Below, one piece after another: positions 11,867-22,294 of a stretch of 64,000 bases of DNA. The translations under genes were made by a program, and so were the position numbers. The stretch is from Siderastrea siderea. Lineage: Eukaryota > Cnidaria > Anthozoa > Scleractinia > Rhizangiidae. The notes beneath the pieces were generated by a model. It did not search any database. It saw only the letters and a program-made list of their open reading frames with translations, and was not told the DNA's origin. Location: positions 52,905,230 through 52,969,229 of the forward strand of contig OZ034968.1 in the NCBI GenBank assembly GCA_964030785.1, given 5' to 3'. The number at the start of each line of letters is the position of its first letter. The stretch's first letter is position 1.

Positions 11867-13929
11867 CCTATTACATCATTCACTGTGAAGTATTGACATA
11901 ACCTCTTCATGAGAATAAAAAGAGTTGATTTTGTTTTATATTAGTACGCCATCCCTTTCGTCATCTTCAATTAACAGGAATTGTTTAGCGCCTTGTTCTC
12001 ACTTACATAATCAAAGCGGTCCTCGCGGTACCTCTTGGGGTGTTTGTTTTAAGGTGATTTGGGGGTATTTTTAGAGGTTGTCATGACCACCACTAGAATT
12101 ATCCTAGTCTTATTTATTGTAGACACTGTAAAAAAGGTGACAGGAAATAGTCAACTGCCCATTAGAATTACAATGTAGTACCTCTTGGGGGGAGGGGGGA
12201 ATGAAGGTAAGCCACACCCATATAAGGCAATTATTTGTACTTTAAAGGGCTTGCTAAAGTGCTCCAGTCACTTCTATAGAGGAGTTCCCCCAAAGGTTTT
12301 AGTGACAAGTGGCACAATTGCCATCATTAAAATAATTGAATCTCAAATTAAGTGGCAGTATTTTAAATTTAAATTGTCACAAAAATGGAAGCACTTTCTC
12401 AGGAGTCACTCAGAGAGAGTAGTGAGCCAATGAGCACTTCTTTGGCAGACACATTATTTTAGAAATGGTGATGTGCACCCTCTTAAATGCAATTTGAGTG
12501 TTTTGGGGCTCTTCAGAAATAAATGGTTTAAGGCAACTTAAGGTGACTTTGGGCGACTTAAGGTGACTTTGGGCGACTCAAGGCGATTTTGGGCGATTTT
12601 AGGCAACTTAAGGTCCCAGAGTAGGCCTTTTAAAAGACTGCAAGCACTACAGGAGAGTCACTCAAGTAGAGTCGTTTTAAGTTGGCAGTGCGTGCTGGGC
12701 ATCGAAAGCAGAAAACCCAAGACTCGTAAAACAACATTCAAGTTAAGCCCGTAGTGACCTTTTTCCGTTATATGTTACTTGCAGTTTTATGTAAATGTCT
12801 ACGCCAGTTAATTGTGCGTGGCAGTGACCAACTCGAAAGCCTAAGCTCCTTTAGTCACTGCGCGCATTTCACATTTCATGATTTATGTAATTTGTTGTTC
12901 TTATTGTTTTCTTACTTTTGTAATGTATTGTAATTTCTGTAGTAACCTTTTGGAATAGTGCAAAAAATAAGAAAATCTGAAATCTTGCAGATCATTAAAT
13001 TCATTCCCAGAGAACCAGTACGAGTTTTGATTTCCGATTAATGTCTATTCTCCGCTTTAGCACGTAAGTAAGAACAAGAACCAGGTAAAAATAAAAAGAG
13101 GTTTTAAGGTATCACCACTGCTTTATTTGAAAATCTTTGAATGCTAGGCATTGTTTGATTATACTATCAGTTACGACCCGGGCACTTACAATCAGTTGAT
13201 TCAGTGTTCTCTAAAACCCACAGCCCCAACCCCACCCTACCCCCACACACGTACGTAAGTCGTCATAGCTTCTATAGTAATGCAAATTTCAAGAAATCGA
13301 TACGTCATGTTTTGCATCTTGATGATCGTTAAGTGCTGGCACTCTTTTCAATGACCCAAACTGTATGCCGTTTGAGTCGTAGGCTTTCTTTTCTTGTTCA
13401 GGTCACGTGACCTGTCAAAAAAGGTTGTGACGCGATTTTCCACGGAACAAACATGGCAAAGCAGCTTATCCGTGGAAGTTAGGGTTCCCAAGATACGATG
13501 ATCAGGAGCTTCCCATAGCAACAATATGGTAGTTAAGAGTCTCCCTCCCCTTAACTATTACATGTTTTTCAGATTTTCGGGGGGAAACAGGGTCATTGTT
13601 AAAACATACTCCATTACAGTGGGGGAAAAAAATCCCAGAATATACACTCGGTCAAAATACTGTGATTAATGTATATCATAAACACAAGTGTTGCGAGAAC
13701 AGCAAAAACATTATTGGTATCAAAGAGGTTAGTGGAAGAGGACCAGGAAATGGAAGTATAAGGGTTACAAAGAGGGCGGAAGTCAGGGAAGCATGGGATA
13801 GAAGCCGGGATGAGAGGACAAGAAGCGTGAAAAACGTCGCAATCTTGCATAGTATTTTGCAATAGGGAAAATTAGTAGTAGGAAGCTTATTCATCCCTCT
13901 CACCCAAGTTCAGATTTTTTCATTGCTAC

Positions 13930-14250
13930 TGTGCTGTCCCATATTTACAGCATTATTTCAGTATTTTTCAGTTTACCCTTGTTACGTGACTTATTGCGTT
14001 ACTCTTTGTGCCTTGTTTACGCACGTGACTTTTCCTCGCTTTTCTATTGGACAGCGCTCTTAGCTTATATTATGGTCTGTACTAGCGGCACGAGGTAGTC
14101 GGAATTTTCACTCGCTAGTGTTGTAAAAGCTTTCTTTTTCACCAAACAATAAATCTGAATTTATCGGTTACACTGCTGGTGAATCGCTTCGGACCTTCTT
14201 CAAAGCTCGGGACGCTTTCGGGGTCATTTCAAGCGAGATGGATCAGAACA
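13930..14250 (+). repeat. 5' LTR of BEL/Pao element
   Basis: It begins TGTGCTGTCCC and its match to the 3' copy ends at GATCAGAACA. A TATA-like stretch (AGCTTATATTATGG near 14060) and AATAAA at about 14148 suggest promoter and polyadenylation signals. The shared sequence includes the gag start codon at 14238. A shorter natural LTR ending TTACA at 14172, with a primer-binding-like TGGTGAATCGC at 14177, is also possible. Confidence 0.88.
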
Positions 14251-16157
14251 GTGAAAAAGATAATTACGCATTGGCTCCCGTGGAAGACGAGGAATTTCTC
14301 CTTACGGACCCAGAGAATCCTTCGACTAGCCCGCCTCATAAAGAAACTACGGATGGTGATGCTCGACCAAAACGTACTATTAAGCCCACTCTGAAGCTGT
14401 TAGAAAACAGATTTAACTCCGATAAAGAAAAGCTGGAGAAAATGTGGGTTGATACGGCGGCAGCGATCTCTAAACTCCGGCAAACACCGGATTCGTTGGA
14501 CAAGATTCGCTCAGCAATAAGAGAGTTGCGTTCCATTTTCGGCGAATATCAACTTGTGTGGGTATCTCTAATGGATTTTACGAGTCGCTCTAATGCTCCC
14601 GAATGTCAAAGGGAACGTAAAACCGTCGAAGAGATGATGAAAACTCGCCGCGAACTCGTTCAAGGTGCGATCAACGAAGGAATAGATCGAAAGAATGATA
14701 TATTACAAGAAGTACAATCGGCTCGCTCTGGGTCATCAGGTGTCAGTCGCGTCTCCACTGTGTCACCCACCGCGATACGAGCGCAAGCCAGAGCCGAAGC
14801 TGTGGCAGCCCAAAAGAAGGCAGAAATCGAGGCCCAGTCGGCCCTCCTGTTAGAGCAAGAAGAGAAAAGGAAAAGAGAGGAAGAAATGGCCTTCGCTCGA
14901 AAGAAACGCGAGGAAGAGGCGCGGATCGCGTGTTTACGCCTGGAACAAGAGGCAGCCGTGGCACTGGCAAAAGCGAACGCGATGGATGAGGAACTCGCTC
15001 CCACCTTTGCCAAGGAATCCCAGAAACCAGATTTGCCACTCATGGACCCATCCCAGCGTGTGCGGGATTTCATCAAGGCACACATGGATGAAGAAAGCAC
15101 TCGAGGGACTCGTCCCGACGCAAATCTCGTGGAGGAACAAACCACTGATGAGAAGCTAAATCCTGAAGCAACACAGCATGTTAAGTCAACTTTCAAAGAG
15201 GAACTCACCACCCCTAAGAAGTCAAATCCTAAAGTTACGGAGTTCATTCCAATTCAAACTGAAAGCACAGTTTCACCTACATGTAAGCCTCTTAACCACT
15301 TGGAATCTTATATTCAGTTCATGGCTAGACAAGAACTCGTAGCTAACAAGATTGAAAAGTTTGACAATCGACCAGAGAACTACCGCACCTGGAAAGCGTC
15401 GTTTGAAAACATGGTAAGAGATGTGAACATCACCGCAAGTGAAACACTAACCCTGTTAATCGAGTATACCACCAGTCAGTCAAAGAGACTTGTTCAACGC
15501 CTGCGCAATGCCTACGTAGAGAATCCTGAAGAGGGCTTAAAGGAAGCTTGGAAGAAATTAAGCGAGCGATTCGGTTCAAATGCCGTCGTAACTCAAATGC
15601 ATCTTACCAAACTAACAATGTTCCCCAAGATCGAACCCAAGGATAATAAAGGACTACAGGAACTTGGAGATTTGCTCCTTGAACTGGAATGTGCAAAGAA
15701 TGATGGAGGACTTAGTGGTCTGAAAGTCCTTGATGAACCAGCATTCCTAAAACCTTTACTTGTTAAACTTCCAGATGACCTCCAAGGAAGATGGCAACGT
15801 CACGCTTATCGATACAAAGTTCAGAAAGTTGCAGACTATCCTCCATTTAGTGAATTCGCTAAGTTCATCCAAGAGATATCGCAGGAAAGAAACGACCCTT
15901 ACTTGGCAATAGCGAACCTGGATAAGAGAAATCTTCGCTCCCCAAAAATTCCCTTCAAGCCACCTAGACCTCCAAACTCAGGTGAAGGCTTCACAGTGCG
16001 AAAGACTGAACTTTCTGAAAATGCTCTCAACTCAAGTGGTCAACCTCCCTCTGCTCCCGATACCAGGAAATGGTGCTTCATTCATCGGTCACATCACGCC
16101 CTCAGCAAGTGTCGAGTCTTCAGATCAAAACCTTGGATGAGAGGAAAAACCTGTTAA
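14238..16157 (+). CDS. BEL/Pao gag-like polyprotein part (DUF1759)
   Basis: A 639-codon frame. Residues 1-180 are charged, and residues about 180-250 are a glutamate/lysine/arginine-rich coiled coil. Residues about 360-540 match the DUF1759 region of BEL/Pao polyproteins, including KIEKFDNRPENYRTWKASF and WKKLSERFGS. The end (CFIHRSHHALSKCRVF) enters the nucleocapsid zinc-binding region and then leaves frame. It overlaps the pol frame by 88 nt (16070-16157); the domain continues in the -1 frame near 16125-16135, at a short A run. In this family the two parts normally form one polyprotein, so either a base was lost here or ribosomes slip. I see no canonical slippery heptamer. The start codon lies inside the terminal repeat. 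Confidence 0.88.
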   Translation: MDQNSEKDNYALAPVEDEEFLLTDPENPSTSPPHKETTDGDARPKRTIKPTLKLLENRFNSDKEKLEKMWVDTAAAISKLRQTPDSLDKIRSAIRELRSIFGEYQLVWVSLMDFTSRSNAPECQRERKTVEEMMKTRRELVQGAINEGIDRKNDILQEVQSARSGSSGVSRVSTVSPTAIRAQARAEAVAAQKKAEIEAQSALLLEQEEKRKREEEMAFARKKREEEARIACLRLEQEAAVALAKANAMDEELAPTFAKESQKPDLPLMDPSQRVRDFIKAHMDEESTRGTRPDANLVEEQTTDEKLNPEATQHVKSTFKEELTTPKKSNPKVTEFIPIQTESTVSPTCKPLNHLESYIQFMARQELVANKIEKFDNRPENYRTWKASFENMVRDVNITASETLTLLIEYTTSQSKRLVQRLRNAYVENPEEGLKEAWKKLSERFGSNAVVTQMHLTKLTMFPKIEPKDNKGLQELGDLLLELECAKNDGGLSGLKVLDEPAFLKPLLVKLPDDLQGRWQRHAYRYKVQKVADYPPFSEFAKFIQEISQERNDPYLAIANLDKRNLRSPKIPFKPPRPPNSGEGFTVRKTELSENALNSSGQPPSAPDTRKWCFIHRSHHALSKCRVFRSKPWMRGKTC

Positions 16158-19100
16158 GTCAACATGGTGTCTGTTTCCGCTGTGTAGCTTCTTCTAACCA
16201 TCATGCCAAAGACTGTACAGCTGTTATAAAGTGCAGCGAATGCCAGAGTGACAAACACACATCAGCACTTCATCCAGGCTCTCCAAACAACCCAGTAACT
16301 CGGAGCAAAGAGCAAGGAGACACCCAGCTTCATGGCGAGGAGGCCAGCAACTTCAGGACCACATGCACCGAGGTGTGTGGCAGCACAAGCGGAAGCAAAT
16401 CCTGCTCTAAGATATGCCTCGCAAACGTTTACTCAAGAGATCACCCTGGCAACAAAATCAAGGCATATGCGATCATCGATGACCAAAGTAACTGCTCTCT
16501 CGGCACATCAAGACTCTTGGAACTGCTCAACTTGGGAGGTGATTCTACTCAGTACACACTTAGAACTTGCTCAGGGACGACACAAGCCAAGGGCAGAAGA
16601 GCCATGGACCTTGTTATAGAATCTGTGGATGGTAGCAAACACCATAATCTACCACCTATCATCGAGTGCGATGCCATTCCAAACAACAGGGATGAAATCC
16701 CTACCCCCGAATCTGCAGGATTTCATCCCCATCTCAGGGGAATTGCCCACAAGATTCCCAACATAGATAAGGAAGCTGACATCCTGCTCCTCATCGGAAG
16801 GGATGCACCCCCTCTGCACAAGGTCCACGAATCCCGCAATGGACCAAGGGATGCTCCATGGGCACAGCGGCTGGCCTTGGGTTGGGTTGTGATCGGGAAT
16901 GCATGTTTGAATGGCGCACACAGACCGAGCGAGATTGCCACTTTCAAGACCCATTTTCTTGATAATGGCCGGCCCTCGTTTATGGAACCCTGCCCCAGCC
17001 TTTTGTATGTCAAATGTGAAACAACCCTGGATGGCACACCTTCAGCCACCAATCGGAAAAAGGGACAATTTATTAACGAACGGTTCGAGGACAGTTTAGG
17101 AACCAATGTGTTTGTGCGCACAAGAGATGACAACAAGCCAGGCACCTCTATAGAGGATCGCAAATTCCTGAAGATTATGGATGAAGGCATGGTCAAGGAC
17201 CAAGAATCAGGCAGCTGGGCAGCGCCCCTCCCACTCCGTGAGGAAACACAGCACCTCCCAGACAACAGAGAGAACGCTTTAAAACGAATGAAGTCAACAC
17301 GTCCCCTCTTGGATAAGAAACCAACCATGAAGGAACACTACTTCACATTCATGCAAAAACTTCTCGACAGCGGCCATGCCGAGATTGCACCAGTAACTGG
17401 ACCAAATCAGCCTACTACGCGGTGGTATCTCCTGCATTTAGGCGTGTACCACCCGCAGAAGCCAGGGAAGATCAGGGTGGTCTTCGATTCCGCAGCCGAG
17501 ACAGAAAAAGTGTCCCTAAACAAGCTGCTGCTTTCGGGACCTGATCTTAACAATGGTTTATTAGGTGTCCTTATACGTTTTCGCCAGGACCCAGTCGCCT
17601 TCATGGCGGACATAGAACAGATGTTCCACTCATTTCTCGTCGACGAGAGACACAGAGATCTTCTCCCGTTCTTCTGGTATCAAGACAATGACCCAGCCAA
17701 GTCCCTGACGGAATTCAGAATGAGGGTGCACGTTTTTGGAAACACATCATCCCCTGTGGTCGCCACTTATGGTCTTCGAAAAACGGCTGAAGTAGGAGAG
17801 TCCGAGTTCGGATCAGATGCCAAGGAACTTGTAGACAAGAACTTCTACGTGGACGATGCCCTAAAATCTGTCGCCACTCCAGCCAAAGCCATAGACCTGC
17901 TAAAGCGAACACGAGCCATGCTAGCTACAGCCAACTTGCGCTTGTACAAGATCGCTTCAAGTCACCCAGAGGTTACACAGGCCTTTCCAGACGAAGATCA
18001 GGCCACAGACATCCGCAATTTGGATTTCTCCAAGGACAGCATCCCTGTCCAGCGCTCTCTCGGCGTGTTCTGGGACTTAAAGTCAGATGCTTTCACGCTG
18101 AAAGTCTCTTCAGAGAATAAGCCATTTTCAAGACGCGGCGTCTTGTCGACTATTAACAGCCTGTATGATCCTCTGGGTTTAGCAGCGCCGGTGACCATCA
18201 GGGGAAAATTTCTTCTTCGGTCCATGTCAGCTGACCTCTGCAACGCACAGCCGGGAGCTTGGGATGCACCTCTTCCTGAAGAACGGAGGCCAGCCTGGGA
18301 ACTTTGGCGCCAAAGTCTCCTTGCCCTAGATCAGATCAGAGTTCCTCGTGCTTACTCGTCAAAGCCACTTAATGCAGCTAACCGTGTGGAGCTCCACACC
18401 TTCTGTGATGCTTCAAACGAAGCCATTGGAGCAGTTTCTTACCTGAAATCTGTTCAGGATGACGGACACATCCAGGTCTCATTCGTCCTGGGGAAAGCGA
18501 AGTTAGCTCCAACTCATGCCACAACTACGCCTCGCCTGGAGCTGTGTGCTGCGGTATTGGGAATTGAAGTCGCGGAGCTGGTTATCGAAGAGCTCGACTT
18601 GGAACCACAGGCCATTGTCTACTATTCAGATAGCCGGGTTGTTCTTGGGTATATCAGCAATGAAACCAGACGATTCTACGTTTACGTCAGCAATCGGGTA
18701 CAGAGAATTAGAAGATCCACCTTACCAAACCAGTGGCACTACGTACCGTCGCATCTGAACCCTGCCGATCTCGCCACCCGATCTGTGGACGCGCAAAGCC
18801 TCTCTGAAAGCATCTGGCATACTGGGCCCGCGTTTCTCCACAACAAGCACGTGGCAGCCGACATGCCAGTCAGCAGCTTAGCCTCAGAAACTAAACTGGA
18901 CGACCCCGAGGTTCGCCCCGAAGTAAAGGTGCTGACTAATCGACTGGAGCCAAACAAATGTCTTGGATCAGCAAGATTCTCCAGGTTTTCACAGTGGTTC
19001 ACAGTCTTGAAAGCAATCGCAAGGCTCATTATACTTGCCCGTTCACGGAAAAAGCAGGCACCCGTAGAAGAAGGTGACCATGCGGCACCGAGAACAGTGC

Positions 19101-20413
19101 TTACAGTGCAGACCTTCAAACAAGCCCAATCAATCATCATCAAGAACATGCAATTGGAGGCTTATGGAGAAGACTTAAAGCTCCTTCAGAATTCTGAAAG
19201 GTTACCAGCCACTAGTCCGCTCAAGAAACTCAGCCCAATCATTGATGCAGAGGGGCTCTTAAGAGTTGGCGGCCGCCTTGAACACGCAGACCTGAAGTTT
19301 GAAGAACGTCACCCTTTAATCCTGCCGAGCTCGCATCATGCAACAACTCTCATAGTCCGCTACTATCATGCTAGAGTCCAGTGTCAAGGTCGTCACTTCA
19401 CCCTTGGCGCTATTAGGAGCCATGGCCTATGGATCCTCGGTGGAAAACGCCTCATCAACAGCGTCATCAACAGTTGCATTAAATGCGAGAAACTGCGGGG
19501 AAGACAGCAGATCCAGAAAATGGCCGATCTACCTGTTGACCGACTAACTCCTGCTCCTCCATTCAGCTTTGTCGGCCTTGACGTCTTCGGTCCTTGGCTA
19601 GTGAGTGCCAGACGCACAAGAGGTGGAGTCGCTAACAGCAAACGTTGGGCCGTGCTCTTCACCTGCCTGACGACAAGAGCCATCCACATTGAGCTTATAG
19701 AGTCCATGGACTCTTCAAGCTTTATCAACGCACTACGACGATTCTTAGCCTTGCGAGGACCAGTGGTACAACTCCGTTCTGACTGCGCTACCAACTTCGT
19801 TGGAGCACACAACGAACTCCAAGCTTCACTCAATGAGATGCATGACGCTGTTCAGCCCTACTTAGCTTCGGAGGGTTGTGATTGGATCTTCAATGCTCCC
19901 CACTCATCTCATGTTGGTGGAGTCTGGGAACGGATGATAGGAGTTACTCGTCGAATCCTGGACGCAATGCTAGCTGAAATTGAACCCAAGCGTCTCTCTC
20001 ATGAAGTCCTCTTAACGCTTATGGCGGAAGTTACCGCCATTGTGAATGCAAGACCCCTTGTTCCAGTCCCAACTGATCCTGAAGCGCCAGAGGTCCTAAC
20101 GCCTGCAATCCTGCTGACACAGAAGACCCAAAGCTTGAAGGTTACTCCAGGAAACTTCAGTTGTGCAGACCTACACAGTAAGCAGTGGCGACAAGTACAG
20201 CATCTGGCCAATGTGTTCTGGCACCGATGGCGAAAAGAGTTCCTCCCTACACTCCAGCCAAGAAGGAAGTGGGAACATGACACAAAGAACCTCGAAGAGG
20301 GTGACCTGGTTCTCCTCCGCTGCAAAGACCTTCCAAGGAACAGCTGGCCACTTGCCGGATCACCAAAACCTTCCCCAGTGCGGATGGGAAGGTGCGAAAG
20401 ATTGAATTGCTGA
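16070..20413 (+). CDS. BEL/Pao pol polyprotein: protease, RT, RNase H, integrase
   Basis: A 1447-codon frame, in the -1 frame relative to gag. Zinc knuckle cysteines start near residue 35 (CFRC). A retroviral-type aspartic protease has its active site near 138 (IIDDQSNCSL). Reverse transcriptase runs from about 420 to 640 with the YVDD box at 593-596. An RNase H-like segment follows (FCDASNEAIGA), then an H2C2 zinc motif (CIKCEKL). The integrase has D1171, D1238 and E1287 in GLDVFG, RSDCATNF and GGVWERM. The C-terminal DUF5641-like module leaves frame near 20353; recognisable sequence continues in the -1 frame to a stop at 20517. The ATG at 16070 is probably not a natural start. With two breaks this copy is likely non-autonomous, unless they are assembly errors in short homopolymers. 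Confidence 0.9.
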   Translation: MVLHSSVTSRPQQVSSLQIKTLDERKNLLSQHGVCFRCVASSNHHAKDCTAVIKCSECQSDKHTSALHPGSPNNPVTRSKEQGDTQLHGEEASNFRTTCTEVCGSTSGSKSCSKICLANVYSRDHPGNKIKAYAIIDDQSNCSLGTSRLLELLNLGGDSTQYTLRTCSGTTQAKGRRAMDLVIESVDGSKHHNLPPIIECDAIPNNRDEIPTPESAGFHPHLRGIAHKIPNIDKEADILLLIGRDAPPLHKVHESRNGPRDAPWAQRLALGWVVIGNACLNGAHRPSEIATFKTHFLDNGRPSFMEPCPSLLYVKCETTLDGTPSATNRKKGQFINERFEDSLGTNVFVRTRDDNKPGTSIEDRKFLKIMDEGMVKDQESGSWAAPLPLREETQHLPDNRENALKRMKSTRPLLDKKPTMKEHYFTFMQKLLDSGHAEIAPVTGPNQPTTRWYLLHLGVYHPQKPGKIRVVFDSAAETEKVSLNKLLLSGPDLNNGLLGVLIRFRQDPVAFMADIEQMFHSFLVDERHRDLLPFFWYQDNDPAKSLTEFRMRVHVFGNTSSPVVATYGLRKTAEVGESEFGSDAKELVDKNFYVDDALKSVATPAKAIDLLKRTRAMLATANLRLYKIASSHPEVTQAFPDEDQATDIRNLDFSKDSIPVQRSLGVFWDLKSDAFTLKVSSENKPFSRRGVLSTINSLYDPLGLAAPVTIRGKFLLRSMSADLCNAQPGAWDAPLPEERRPAWELWRQSLLALDQIRVPRAYSSKPLNAANRVELHTFCDASNEAIGAVSYLKSVQDDGHIQVSFVLGKAKLAPTHATTTPRLELCAAVLGIEVAELVIEELDLEPQAIVYYSDSRVVLGYISNETRRFYVYVSNRVQRIRRSTLPNQWHYVPSHLNPADLATRSVDAQSLSESIWHTGPAFLHNKHVAADMPVSSLASETKLDDPEVRPEVKVLTNRLEPNKCLGSARFSRFSQWFTVLKAIARLIILARSRKKQAPVEEGDHAAPRTVLTVQTFKQAQSIIIKNMQLEAYGEDLKLLQNSERLPATSPLKKLSPIIDAEGLLRVGGRLEHADLKFEERHPLILPSSHHATTLIVRYYHARVQCQGRHFTLGAIRSHGLWILGGKRLINSVINSCIKCEKLRGRQQIQKMADLPVDRLTPAPPFSFVGLDVFGPWLVSARRTRGGVANSKRWAVLFTCLTTRAIHIELIESMDSSSFINALRRFLALRGPVVQLRSDCATNFVGAHNELQASLNEMHDAVQPYLASEGCDWIFNAPHSSHVGGVWERMIGVTRRILDAMLAEIEPKRLSHEVLLTLMAEVTAIVNARPLVPVPTDPEAPEVLTPAILLTQKTQSLKVTPGNFSCADLHSKQWRQVQHLANVFWHRWRKEFLPTLQPRRKWEHDTKNLEEGDLVLLRCKDLPRNSWPLAGSPKPSPVRMGRCERLNC

Positions 20414-20668
20414 CAGCCAAGGACGGATCAAGGAAGAGCTACACAAGACCGGTGACCGAGGTCATATTACTGAGGAGTGAGGACAATCTCAAGAAGATGA
20501 GAACCACCGTTGGATGAACTTTGAACAGTGTTTCACACTTTGGATATGACATTGATCTTCAAGCAGTTAGTGCTTCACATATTGGACATGACATTGATTT
20601 CAGAACTTTGAATGATGATTCAGAACTGTCGTTACCCAGAACTCTAGTGATATTACCTTAAATAATAT

Positions 20669-20679
20669 CAGGCGAGGAG
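20669..20679 (+). promoter_or_regulatory. Polypurine tract of BEL/Pao element
   Basis: The purine-rich run AGGCGAGGAG lies immediately before the 3' LTR start at 20680, where plus-strand priming is expected. Confidence 0.6.
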
Positions 20680-21000
20680 TGTGCTGTCCCATATTTACAG
20701 CATTATTTCAGTATTTTTCAGTTTACCCTTGTTACGTGACTTATCGCGTTACTCTTTGTGCCTTGTTTACGCACGTGACTTTTCCTCGCTTTTCTATTGG
20801 ACAGCGCTCTTAGCTTATATTATGGTCTGTACTAGCGGCACGAGGTAGTCGGAATTTTCACTCGCTAGTGTTGTAAAAGCTTTCTTTTTCGCCAAATAAT
20901 AAATCTGAATTTATCGGTTACACTGCTGGTGAATCGCTTCGGACCTTCTTCAAAGCTCGGGACGCTTTCGGGGTCATTTCAAGCGAGATGGATCAGAACA
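20680..21000 (+). repeat. 3' LTR of BEL/Pao element (with extra leader sequence)
   Basis: It is identical to 13930-14250 except for three substitutions. It is followed directly by the target duplication at 21001. Like the 5' copy it includes the 78 bp from CTGCTGGTGAATCGC through ATGGATCAGAACA, which contains a primer-binding-like site and the gag start codon. This is discussed in the findings. Confidence 0.88.
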
Positions 21001-21237
21001 ACTACAGTTTCATTCATTGCTTCTTAACTTGCCGTGATCGCATACATGAGCAGTTTGAGAACCCTTAAGACATTATTTACATTAATTTTTTTCGTACCTA
21101 CATGTAAAACCCTAGTTAACAGTAAGTATCATAGATCGAGGTTCAGAACTACAACAAGCAGGTGAACACTTCTTTCAGACTTTGGTAAGTCCCTTGTATG
21201 AGCTGTTTAATATTTTCTATAGGTTTGGGTCGGATAC

Positions 21238-21392
21238 CACGCAGCTCTTAACAACCTCTTATTTCATTGGATCTAATAGTATCACGCAGCTCTTTTTTTT
21301 CAGGGCTAGGGTCCATTGTTTTGTTGTTTGTTCTGTTTTTTCTCAACCAATCAGAGAAGAGCTGCGTACCGCCCCCTTTGGGTCTGTAACGA
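21238..21392. repeat. MITE-like repeat with GCAGCTC motifs
   Basis: ACCACGCAGCTC near the left end is repeated inside (ATCACGCAGCTC) and inverted at the right end (AGAGCTGCGTA). A related unit with CACGAAGCTCC / GAGCTTCGTG ends is at 50749-50890. It is absent from the right arm, where about 740 bp of different sequence occupies the same position (26670-27415). Confidence 0.6.
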
Positions 21393-22294
21393 GTTACATT
21401 TTTTCCTAGCTACATGTAGAATGCTAGTTAAGAGCGGTTTGCTGTAAGAACCGACTAAGGGTATGCAAGATAGAAAAATCCGATTTTCTAAGAATCTGCC
21501 AGAATAAAGGCTTTGGTGAACTAGTTCTAAAAATATAAGTGTCGGGTCGTTTAGATTTTTATTTATTTTTTAGTGAATATTTTCGTATTTTGCCCTTCGT
21601 GGCAGTCAAAATCAACGCCAAAATCGGGACTTTTCCGGAAGGTCCTGTTCAAATATTGAAAGGATCCTAAAAAAGATTAACCCGGGGAGTTAAAAGATCT
21701 TATTTCCTCTGTTTATTAGCAGTGTCAAAGTTTCATGAAAAGCGAACTTGAATTTCTTATGAAATTTTAAAATTTATACCCAACAACGGTCGTTATCGAC
21801 AACCCAATTTATGCTAAATTCAAGGCTCAAAAAAGCACTCTGGTACATGGCTTTACACAACGAGACTATACTCCGGGAAAGAACAATCACTTCAACTAAA
21901 CATCGGCCGAAAATCATTTTGGGACAAATGAAACGGCGAATTTTGAGAGCGCTTTGAAAACAGGCTACTTGAGTGATATGAGCGACCCTTTGACCTTTCA
22001 TGTCAACGGAAACTAACACACAGCAGCTCTTAAAATGTGACTTTCCTTCGCCAAAATACGAGTTTGCTTGTTGTTCTAGAATGTTTTCAAATAGAGGAAA
22101 CTAGGATTTTGAATTTGGAGGCCTTTCTTCCCAGTATTGAGCGATGTTGGGCAATTTAGAGAAGTATGTTATGAAATTGACCTACTCTGTTTATCACCGA
22201 ATTAGACATTCAAAGTCTGTTTACAACGTAAATGCGGAATCAATAACAAAGTGAAAAAAACCGATTCATGAAATGTTTAGGAAAGAACTCTTAC

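Larger units (their letters stand above)
8237..12628. mobile_element. 4.4-kb TIR-bounded insertion carrying a recombinase gene
   Basis: The left end AGGCCTACTCTGGGACCTTA is repeated in inverted orientation at the right end (about 12609-12628). The right arm near 28945-28955 retains the uninterrupted sequence GGAAACTTTAAGAGCACTAC, so this is an insertion specific to the left arm. The target duplication is ambiguous: TTAA flanks both ends, and an imperfect 8-9-bp duplication can also be drawn. Just inside both ends are short degenerate units of the type GACTTAAGGYGAYTTTGGGC (8265-8420 and 12530-12608), in the same rather than inverted orientation. No DDE transposase is visible. The only recognisable gene is the tyrosine-recombinase-like one at 10242-11557 on the minus strand. 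The flanks 8430-10240 and 11870-12500 hold nothing I can name. Confidence 0.8.
13925..21005 (+). mobile_element. BEL/Pao LTR retrotransposon with target duplication
   Basis: Two 321-bp terminal repeats (13930-14250 and 20680-21000) flank gag-like and pol-like frames in the order zinc knuckle, aspartic protease, reverse transcriptase, RNase H, integrase, which is typical of BEL/Pao. The flanks GCTAC (13925-13929) and ACTAC (21001-21005) form a 5-bp target duplication with one mismatch. The right arm (near 27650) carries the empty site. The terminal repeats differ at only three positions that I can see (13995, 14141, 14147), so the insertion is recent. Two single-base frame breaks lie in the coding part. 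Confidence 0.95.

Noticed and set aside
13596..13865. Overlapping frames on both strands, repeated near 27714-28016
   Set aside because: They occur in both arms because the arms are copies. Composition and overlapping strands argue against coding.
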